From Burkholderiaceae bacterium (GTDB taxonomy: Bacteria; Pseudomonadota; Gammaproteobacteria; Burkholderiales; Burkholderiaceae_C), in assembly GCA_031256125.1 (NCBI GenBank), contig JAIRRE010000287.1, forward strand, positions 1-6,113: a stretch of DNA of 6,113 bases. The letters are read 5' to 3'. A model generated the notes under the pieces. It worked only from the letters and a program-made list of their open reading frames with translations. It was not told the origin of the DNA and searched no databases. Position numbers and translations under genes: made by a program. The stretch's first letter is position 1. Every line of letters begins with the position of its first letter. Below, one piece after another: positions 1-4,911 of the stretch.

Positions 1-694
1 CCATCTCCTCGGCATTGCGCGAAATGACAACCTCGTTCGCGCCCAGAGCCTTCGCCGCCGTGCGCTTGGTTTCGGAGGTAGTGAATGCGACGACATGAGC
101 GCCCAGCGCATGCGCCAGCTTGATGCCCATGTGGCCCAAGCCGCCGATACCGACGACACCGACCTTCTTGCCCGGCCCCGCATGCCAGTGGCGCAACGGC
201 GAGTAAGTGGTGATGCCCGCGCACAGCAGCGGCGCCACGGCGGCAAGCTGCGCCGCCGGGTGCCGGATGCGCAGCACGTAGCGTTCATGCACGACGACCT
301 TTTGCGAATAGCCGCCCAGCGTCCAGCCGGGCGCATCCGGCGTCGCGCCGTTATAGGTGCCGACCATGCCGTTGCAATAGTTTTCCAGCCCCGCCGCGCA
401 TTCCGGGCAGCGCTTGCAGCTATCGACGATGCAGCCCACGCCCACCAGATCGCCGACTTTGAAACCGGCCACCTGCGCGCCTACTGCCGACACGCGCCCC
501 ACAATTTCATGCCCCGGCACACACGGGAAATGTGTGCCGGCCCATTCGGCGCGCACTTGGTGCAGGTCGGAATGGCAGACGCCACAGAAGGCAATGTCGA
601 TCTGCACATCGTGCACGCCTGGCGCGCGCCGGGTGATTTGCAAGGGTTCAAGCGGTTTATCGCCCGCGTAAGCGCCATAGGCATGGACTTGCAT
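1..694 (-). CDS. Zinc-dependent NAD(P) alcohol dehydrogenase, YahK/cinnamyl-alcohol type, C-terminus cut by window edge
   Basis: Likely oxidises alcohols or reduces aldehydes in the cytoplasm with NAD(P)(H). Reading the minus strand from ATG at 694 gives 231 codons of an expected roughly 350, and the rest lies left of position 1. Visible marks of the medium-chain zinc ADH family are CGVCHSD (37-43, catalytic zinc ligand C40), PGHE (60-63, ligand H62), the structural-zinc cysteines C93, C96, C99 and C107, LLCAG (156-160, third catalytic ligand C158), and the dinucleotide loop GIGGLGHMG (182-190). The TTSETK stretch (205-210) after the second strand resembles the Ser/Lys pocket of NADP-preferring members such as YahK. 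The start is supported by AAGGA at 702-706, 7 nt upstream. The gene is divergent from the SDR gene at 752. Family assignment is firm. Substrate and cofactor preference are inferred. Confidence 0.93.
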   Translation of the reverse strand, partial: MQVHAYGAYAGDKPLEPLQITRRAPGVHDVQIDIAFCGVCHSDLHQVRAEWAGTHFPCVPGHEIVGRVSAVGAQVAGFKVGDLVGVGCIVDSCKRCPECAAGLENYCNGMVGTYNGATPDAPGWTLGGYSQKVVVHERYVLRIRHPAAQLAAVAPLLCAGITTYSPLRHWHAGPGKKVGVVGIGGLGHMGIKLAHALGAHVVAFTTSETKRTAAKALGANEVVISRNAEEM

Positions 695-751
695 GGTATT
701 TTCCTTTCGGTAGTGTTTTCGCTGGCATGGTACGCGCATTGAAAGATTTAC
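695..751. promoter_or_regulatory. Divergent intergenic region between the ADH and SDR genes
   Basis: These 57 bp must hold the start signals of both divergent genes unless promoters lie inside coding sequence. The minus-strand ADH has a clear Shine-Dalgarno (AAGGA, 702-706). The plus-strand SDR has only a purine stretch, GAAAGA at 741-746, 5 nt before its ATG. GCATGGTA occurs at 691-698 and again at 725-732 as a direct repeat. I cannot point to a convincing -35/-10 pair in either direction, so the promoter role is inferred from gene layout. Confidence 0.45.
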
Positions 752-1546
752 ATGGACCTCGAACTGAACGCAAAACATGTTTTGATTACCGGCGGTAGCA
801 AGGGCATTGGCCTGGCCAGTGCCCAGGGCTTTCTGCGCGAGGGCGCGGTGGTGACTTTGGTTGCACGCGATCAGGATCGTCTGGCCGCCGCGCGCCAAGC
901 CCTGTTGGCTGAATTTCGCCACAGCTCTGTCGGTATCCAGGCTGCGGATTTGCAATCGGCTACAGCGGCGGCTGACGCCATTGACCGGGCGGAGGCTGAA
1001 TCTGGCCCGATCGACATTCTGGTGAACTGCGCTGGCGCGGCGCGGCGCACACCGCCGGACGAACTGACCCCGCAGCATTGGCGCGAGGCGATGGATGCCA
1101 AGTACTTCACCTATATTCACGTCATCGATCCCCTGGTCAAGCGCATGGCGGTGCGCGGCGCAGGCGTTATCGTGAACGTGGTGGGCATGGGCGGCAAGAC
1201 GCCCAGCAACATCCACTTGGCGGGCGGCGCCGCAAACGCAGCGCTGATGCTGGTCACGGCGGGCCTGGCCAGCGGTTACGGCGCGCAGGGCTTGCGCATC
1301 AATGCGGTCAACCCGGCAGCGACGCTCACTGACAGGTTACAGGAAGGGATCGACGCCGAAGCGCGCATGAGCGGCTTGTCCGGCGATGAAGTGCGGCAGT
1401 GCTTGTCTGCCCATATGCCGCTTAGGCGGCTGGCTACGCCGCAAGAAATTGCCGACGTGATCGTGTTTCTCAGCTCGGCGCGCGCCAGCTATGTTTCCGG
1501 CGCCATCGTTTCCATGGACGGCGCGGCCGTGCCGCTGGTGGTGTGA
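752..1546 (+). CDS. SDR-fold protein with replaced catalytic residues
   Basis: A 264-residue short-chain dehydrogenase/reductase homologue of normal length. The cofactor site is intact: TGGSKGIG at 13-20, acidic D66 in the AADL turn, NCAG at 92-95 in place of NNAG. The conserved tail with RLATPQEIADVIVFL (226-240) and SGAIVSMDG (249-257) is also present. The active site is not intact. Aligning by eye on the canonical Asn-Ser-Tyr-Lys tetrad gives K117 for Asn, G145 for Ser, G158 for Tyr and N162 for Lys (GGAAN replaces YxxxK). The Ser-to-Tyr spacing of 13 residues is preserved, which supports the alignment. It may bind NAD(P) without classic SDR chemistry, or use other residues. Part of a recognisable SDR subgroup with a GGAANAALML-like segment is how I recall it, but that was not checked. 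It ends 6 bp from the convergent ATPase gene. The substrate is unknown. Confidence 0.9.
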   Translation: MDLELNAKHVLITGGSKGIGLASAQGFLREGAVVTLVARDQDRLAAARQALLAEFRHSSVGIQAADLQSATAAADAIDRAEAESGPIDILVNCAGAARRTPPDELTPQHWREAMDAKYFTYIHVIDPLVKRMAVRGAGVIVNVVGMGGKTPSNIHLAGGAANAALMLVTAGLASGYGAQGLRINAVNPAATLTDRLQEGIDAEARMSGLSGDEVRQCLSAHMPLRRLATPQEIADVIVFLSSARASYVSGAIVSMDGAAVPLVV

Positions 1547-1552
1547 GGAACG

Positions 1553-2341
1553 CTACAGCATGTGTTCCAGAAAAGCCCGCGTGCGTGGATGCGCGGGCGC
1601 GGAGAAGATTTGCGCGGGCGCGCCCGCTTCGATGACTTCGCCGCCATCCATGAACAGCGTGCGCGTGGAGACTTCGCGCGCAAAGCCCATCTCGTGCGTG
1701 ACCACCAGCATGGTCATGTGTTCCTGTGCCAGCTCGCGCATGGTGCGCAGTACTTCGCCGGTCAGCTCGGGGTCGAGCGCGGAAGTCGGCTCGTCGAACA
1801 GCATGATCCTCGGTTCCATCGCCAGCGCGCGCGCAATCGCCACCCGCTGCTTTTGGCCACCGGACAGGCGCGAGGGGTAAACGTCCTGCTTGTCCAGCAG
1901 GCCCACCTTGCGCAGCAGCGCTTGAGCGCGCGGCACGATGGCCTCGCGCTTGATGCCCTTGACGGTCATCGGCGCTTCGATCAGGTTCTGCAACACCGTC
2001 AGGTGCGGAAACAGATTGAAGTGCTGGAACACCATGCCCATCTTGCGGCAGATGCGGCGCACCTGCACATCGCCGGCATAGCGGCACTGGCCTTGCGCGT
2101 CGGTGGCAACCATCGTCTCGCCCTCGATTTCGATGCGGCCCTGTTCGATGGTTTCCAGGTACGCGATACAGCGCAACAGCGTGCTTTTGCCCGAGCCGGA
2201 AGGGCCGATGACCGCCACCACGTCGCCCTGGCCGACCTCGACCGATACGCCCTTGAGTACCTCCAGCGCGCCGAAGCGTTTGTGGATACCTTCGGCGCGA
2301 ATCATCGGCGTGATTGATTCAATTGCTGGGTCAGCCATCAT
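1553..2341 (-). CDS. Polar amino acid ABC transporter ATP-binding protein, HisP/GlnQ type
   Basis: The cytoplasmic ATPase that powers the importer encoded with it. From ATG at 2341 it has 262 residues: Walker [10 protein letters not shown] (46-54), Q-loop Q106 in MVFQHFNLF, signature LSGGQKQR (159-166), Walker [13 protein letters not shown] (179-190), switch His 216 in VVTHEMGF, and the family's C-terminal HPRTRAFLE. An extended stretch between Walker A and the Q-loop resembles HisP. The reading frame is open to an ATG at 2371, but that would overlap the permease by 41 bp. The twin ATGs at 2341 and 2338 overlap the permease stop by 11 or 8 bp, in the usual translational-coupling arrangement. 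A purine run (AAGAAA) lies about 10 nt before 2341, so I prefer 2341. It is the last gene of the minus-strand block. All catalytic motifs are intact. Confidence 0.96.
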   Translation of the reverse strand: MMADPAIESITPMIRAEGIHKRFGALEVLKGVSVEVGQGDVVAVIGPSGSGKSTLLRCIAYLETIEQGRIEIEGETMVATDAQGQCRYAGDVQVRRICRKMGMVFQHFNLFPHLTVLQNLIEAPMTVKGIKREAIVPRAQALLRKVGLLDKQDVYPSRLSGGQKQRVAIARALAMEPRIMLFDEPTSALDPELTGEVLRTMRELAQEHMTMLVVTHEMGFAREVSTRTLFMDGGEVIEAGAPAQIFSAPAHPRTRAFLEHML

Positions 2342-2984
2342 AGACCGCATATTTCTTTTCAAGACGCGCAAAGCCGACGGTCAGCACCAGCGTCATGACC
2401 AGGTAGAACAGGCCCGCCACCACGAAGGGCTGGGTGGTGAAATCGCGCTGCACCATGCCGCGCGCAATGCGCAGCAGATCGTTCATCGCCAACACGTAGA
2501 TCAGCGATGTGTCTTTGACCAACGTGATGGTTTCGTTGCTGACTGGCGCGAGCACACGCTTGACCATTTGCGGCAGCACGATGCGCCGCATGGTCTGACC
2601 GTAGCTCAGACCCAGCACCTTGGCCGCCTCGTACTGGCCGCGGTCAATCGACTGGATGCCGCCACGGAAAATCTCAGCGAAATACGCCGCGTAGTTGAAC
2701 GTGAAGGCGACGATGGCCGCTGGGAAGTCGTCCAGTTTGATGCCCACCACCGGTACAAAGGGCAGCGCAAAATAAACGAACAGCATCTGCAGCATCAGCG
2801 GCGTGCCGCGCATCAGCCAGATATAGCCGCTTAAGGTCACGGCCACGCCGCGCCAGCGCGACAGGCGCGCCAGCGCCACCGCCAGCCCCAGCGGCAACGC
2901 CAGCGCCAGCGTGATGGCAAACACCTCCAACGTCAGCCCCGCGCCTTGGACGAGCGGGCCGAAAATGGACAGAAAATAGTCCAT
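2331..2984 (-). CDS. Polar amino acid ABC transporter permease, HisM/GlnP family
   Basis: An inner-membrane channel subunit of 217 residues, usual for this family. Hydrophobic segments lie near 12-40, 50-78, 86-106, 150-170 and 186-206. It carries the family motif RGTPLMLQ (59-66) and the EAA coupling loop from 116 to 138 (E119, A120, A121, G125, ending in IVLP), which docks on the ATPase. Only one permease gene is present, so a homodimer is expected. The start ATG at 2984 gives the normal [15 protein letters not shown] N-terminus, yet no good Shine-Dalgarno precedes it: the upstream 16 nt are AT-rich with no GGAG-like sequence. The ATPase start overlaps its stop. On its 5' side the AT-rich HAD gene now separates it from its receptor gene, with 53 bp between. 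Confidence 0.95.
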   Translation of the reverse strand: MDYFLSIFGPLVQGAGLTLEVFAITLALALPLGLAVALARLSRWRGVAVTLSGYIWLMRGTPLMLQMLFVYFALPFVPVVGIKLDDFPAAIVAFTFNYAAYFAEIFRGGIQSIDRGQYEAAKVLGLSYGQTMRRIVLPQMVKRVLAPVSNETITLVKDTSLIYVLAMNDLLRIARGMVQRDFTTQPFVVAGLFYLVMTLVLTVGFARLEKKYAVYDG

Positions 2985-3037
2985 ACGTTAAAATAAGCGC
3001 ATTTTTTTAAATGCAAATGATTCGCAATCTGAGTTCA
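2985..3037 (-). other. AT-rich intergenic gap with small hairpin, upstream of the permease
   Basis: The gap between the HAD stop and permease start. It holds a perfect 6-bp inverted repeat with a 4-nt loop at 2999-3014 (GCATTT, TTTT, AAATGC on the plus strand) and one copy of the 11-bp repeat that brackets the HAD gene (3013-3023). Its composition is AT-rich like the HAD gene. No convincing promoter hexamers or Shine-Dalgarno were found. Confidence 0.5.
3013..3023. repeat. Left copy of an 11-bp direct repeat bracketing the HAD gene
   Basis: GCAAATGATTC on the plus strand. It matches GCAGATGATTC at 3898-3908 in 10 of 11 positions and in the same orientation. It lies 14 bp beyond the HAD stop codon, within the permease leader. 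Together the copies look like the footprint of an insertion or of recombination at short homology. Confidence 0.55.
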
Positions 3038-3886
3038 TTACGCATTAGCTTTAACAATACTGTTTAAAGCATGTCGGCTAGCGACTGCATCAATCTGTGC
3101 TTTGATTACTTTATCTAATTCTGAATTTTCAGTATAAATTGCGGGTACAGCCACATGGATACGGCCAGTTCTTAAATAATCATCTGTTTTAGCTTTTGCA
3201 CCCTTCTGATGCGGTGTGTAAACCGCAACAGAAAGACCTCCGAGATCCTTTACTAATCTAAAGCAAGGAATATCCGTTGTGCCATCTCCTATAAAAACTA
3301 TATTTTCAAATGGTACTGGGCGATCTTCTTTTGGAATATACTTATTGACAGCGGCGTTATCGCTAATATCCATAACTCCTTTATTGATACGGAATAGAAA
3401 TTGTGTTTTTGTTGTATAATTAATCGCTAATGCCGGCCATGTTGCCACGTCATTTGCATCAAATAAATATCTGGAAGCAAACACTTTTTCAAAATATTTT
3501 GCAATGGCTGTGCCCTCAAATATTTCCGCATTACCCGAGGATATAAGATAATGATTTAAATTAATACCTGTGCTTTTAGCATATTTATTAATACGCCCAA
3601 ACCATTCTTCTACTCCAGCAAAGAGCGGAACCTGTTTGCCTCGATCTTTAAAATCTTTTTTATGAACTGAGACATTTGATCCTGCTGCCTTGCGCAACAT
3701 TAGATTCATATAAACAAGCACTTCGTCAGCTTGATTCTTTTGTGCCGTGTCTCGAACCTCTTGCCAAAAGTCTTGCGGCTTCATGCCAATATCTGGGAGA
3801 AATTGGTGTTCCTGCATATTTCCTGGAGCCAATGTGCCATCGAAATCATAAGCAATGGCCATCGTAGCTTTTTTCCCCGCCACCAT
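3038..3886 (-). CDS. HAD-superfamily phosphatase-like hydrolase, AT-rich insert in the transporter operon
   Basis: A 282-residue soluble HAD hydrolase, probably acting on a small phosphorylated molecule in the cytoplasm. Motif I is DFDGT (nucleophile D14, acid/base D16), motif II ISSGN (115-119), the likely motif III lysine is K160 or K169, and motif IV is GDGTTD (200-205). About 100 residues between motifs I and II form a helical cap-like insertion, as in C1-cap phosphoserine-phosphatase-like members. No signal peptide or membrane segment is visible. The start at 3886 is supported by AAGGAG at 3891-3896, 4 nt upstream. M9 is a weaker alternative. Sample lines count 28-40% GC against 55-65% for the neighbours, and the codons are AT-rich. 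It splits the receptor gene from the permease gene and is bracketed by an 11-bp direct repeat. The gene looks intact. The substrate and any tie to transport are unknown. Confidence 0.9.
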   Translation of the reverse strand: MVAGKKATMAIAYDFDGTLAPGNMQEHQFLPDIGMKPQDFWQEVRDTAQKNQADEVLVYMNLMLRKAAGSNVSVHKKDFKDRGKQVPLFAGVEEWFGRINKYAKSTGINLNHYLISSGNAEIFEGTAIAKYFEKVFASRYLFDANDVATWPALAINYTTKTQFLFRINKGVMDISDNAAVNKYIPKEDRPVPFENIVFIGDGTTDIPCFRLVKDLGGLSVAVYTPHQKGAKAKTDDYLRTGRIHVAVPAIYTENSELDKVIKAQIDAVASRHALNSIVKANA

Positions 3887-3890
3887 ATTT

Positions 3891-3896
3891 CTCCTT
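3891..3896 (-). promoter_or_regulatory. Strong Shine-Dalgarno of the HAD gene
   Basis: AAGGAG on the minus strand, 4 nt before ATG 3886. It lies on the HAD side of the right repeat copy, so it would have travelled with the gene and lets the insert be translated from a host transcript. It decides the start at 3886 over the internal Met at residue 9. Confidence 0.75.
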
Positions 3897-3897
3897 G

Positions 3898-3908
3898 GCA
3901 GATGATTC
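3898..3908. repeat. Right copy of the 11-bp direct repeat bracketing the HAD gene
   Basis: GCAGATGATTC on the plus strand. It begins immediately next to the stop codon of the receptor gene (3909-3911) and lies 12 bp from the HAD start. It differs from the copy at 3013-3023 only in its fourth base. Confidence 0.55.
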
Positions 3909-4781
3909 TTACTTGACGATGATGTCCTTGCCGAACCACTTGGTCGAGATCGCCCCCGCCGCGCCGTCCTGCTTCATTTTGCTAAGTGTGTCTTCCAGGC
4001 TATTGAGCAGCGCAGTGTCGTCCTTGCGTACGCCCACGCCGTATTCCTCGGTGCCAAAGTTATCGTCGAGCACGCGGTACTCGCCGGACTTCTTGGTCAG
4101 GTAGTAGCGCCCCACCACCTCGTCCACCACCACCGCGTCCAGGCGGCCGGTTTTCAGGTCCATCAACGCGGTCACGTTGTCCCCGAATTTCTTGAGTTCC
4201 TTGAGCGACTTGGCGGTCGCAGTATCGCGCTGAACGGCATCGATCGCCGTAGAACCATCCTGCACCCCAACCACCTTGCCTGCCAAGTCGGCCTTGGTCT
4301 TGATCGGCGAATCATTGGTCACCACGATGATCTGACGGTTTTGTAGATAGGGCGAGGTAAAGGCGATGTTCTTCTTGCGCTCTTCGGTAATCGTCAAGCC
4401 GTTCCACAGCGCATCGACACGGTGGCCGTTGAGTTCGGCTTCCTTGGCGCTCCAGTCAATCGGCTTGAATTCCACTTGCGTACCCAACCGCTTGGCGGCT
4501 TCGCGCGCCAGATCGATGTCAAAGCCGACCAGTTGATTTTTTTCATCGCGGAAGCCCATCGGCGGAAAGTTGTCGTCCAGGCCGATGACGATCTTGTCGG
4601 GCACCGCCGGGGCTGCCGCAGACGAACTGGCGGCACTTGGCGCGCTGCTCGCGCTGTTGCTAGCCGGCTTGTCGCAGCCTGCCAGCGATAAAACCAGCCC
4701 GGCGCCGAATGCAACACCCAGCGCCAACACAGCCCGGCGGCCCAGCCGACTGGGATTGAGACTACTCATCGCAAAGAACAT
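3909..4781 (-). CDS. Amino acid ABC transporter substrate-binding lipoprotein (SBP family 3)
   Basis: The solute receptor of the importer, exported and lipid-anchored. From ATG 4781 it has 290 residues: a short basic n-region (RLGRR), a hydrophobic core and a lipobox LAGC with the lipidated cysteine at 36. A Ser/Ala/Pro-rich linker to about residue 61 follows, then a two-lobe family 3 domain starting near KIVIGLDDNFPPMGF (63-77). Family marks are GFDIDLA (86-92), TITEERKK with R135 expected to bind the ligand carboxylate, D220 expected to bind its amino group, and KWFGKD near the end. The ligand is probably a polar amino acid, exact identity open. An ATG at 4901 would add an unlikely 40-residue leader. 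GAGGGAG at 4790-4796, 8 nt before 4781, fixes the start. It is the first transporter gene, 130 bp after the CoA-transferase stop. Confidence 0.95.
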   Translation of the reverse strand: MFFAMSSLNPSRLGRRAVLALGVAFGAGLVLSLAGCDKPASNSASSAPSAASSSAAAPAVPDKIVIGLDDNFPPMGFRDEKNQLVGFDIDLAREAAKRLGTQVEFKPIDWSAKEAELNGHRVDALWNGLTITEERKKNIAFTSPYLQNRQIIVVTNDSPIKTKADLAGKVVGVQDGSTAIDAVQRDTATAKSLKELKKFGDNVTALMDLKTGRLDAVVVDEVVGRYYLTKKSGEYRVLDDNFGTEEYGVGVRKDDTALLNSLEDTLSKMKQDGAAGAISTKWFGKDIIVK

Positions 4782-4789
4782 GGCAAACA

Positions 4790-4796
4790 CTCCCTC
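4790..4796 (-). promoter_or_regulatory. Shine-Dalgarno deciding the receptor start
   Basis: GAGGGAG on the minus strand with an ideal 8-nt gap to ATG 4781. Neither the internal ATG at 4769 nor the distant one at 4901 has a comparable site, so 4781 is the preferred start. Confidence 0.8.
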
Positions 4797-4867
4797 GGAG
4801 TTCGTGAATACGAAACGCGCCGCCAGACCAAGCCTTCGGCGCACCGGAAAACCGGGCGATTGTCGCA

Positions 4868-4908
4868 GGCCGCCGTGGGCGGGGCAAGTCTGCTCGCCCA
4901 CGGCCTGA
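4868..4908 (-). terminator. Strong stem-loop after the CoA-transferase, without U-tract
   Basis: A perfect 10-bp GC-rich inverted repeat, GCCGTGGGCG at 4872-4881 and CGCCCACGGC at 4895-4904. It can be lengthened inward by a G-U and a G-C pair. Alternatively an outer CAGG/CCTG stem can form if CGG bulges out. It begins 8 nt past the CoA-transferase stop, where a terminator would sit. No T-run follows on the minus strand, so it is not a standard intrinsic terminator. It may stabilise the 3' end of the upstream message or act with Rho. Confidence 0.4.
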
Positions 4909-4911
4909 CCA

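Larger units (their letters stand above)
4782..4911 (-). promoter_or_regulatory. Leader region of the transporter operon
   Basis: 130 bp between the CoA-transferase stop and the receptor start. From upstream to downstream on the minus strand it holds the stem-loop at 4868-4908, a stretch without clear elements, the short palindrome TTCGT-gaat-ACGAA (4801-4814) and the Shine-Dalgarno. A weak candidate promoter is TTGCCC, 17 bp, GACAAT, which overlaps the stem-loop. The hexamer matches are too poor to assert. A promoter here is expected from the change of function between the two genes. Confidence 0.4.

Noticed and set aside
691..732. GCATGGTA direct repeat in the ADH-SDR gap as a regulator site
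   Set aside because: Only 8 bp, one copy overlaps the ADH start codon, and nothing else supports an operator.
95..742. Long plus-strand reading frame of 215 codons
   Set aside because: It is the complement of the well-supported alcohol dehydrogenase gene. Its product is a low-complexity Arg/Ala/His-rich chain with no family motif.
1614..1627. Perfect 14-bp palindrome GCGGGCGCGCCCGC
   Set aside because: It is inside the ATPase gene where Ala/Gly/Pro codons readily create such GC palindromes. No other sign of a regulatory site.
1562..2317. Long plus-strand reading frame of 251 codons
   Set aside because: It lies opposite the ATPase gene, which has every ABC motif. The His/Arg/Ala-rich product is typical of antisense frames in GC-rich DNA.
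2985..3908. The HAD segment as an insertion sequence or integron cassette
   Set aside because: No transposase or integrase, no terminal inverted repeats and no attC-like structure are visible. The only mobile-like sign is the short direct repeat.
3676..4104. Small plus-strand frames across the HAD start and receptor end
   Set aside because: They lie opposite two well-supported genes, and their products show no motif.
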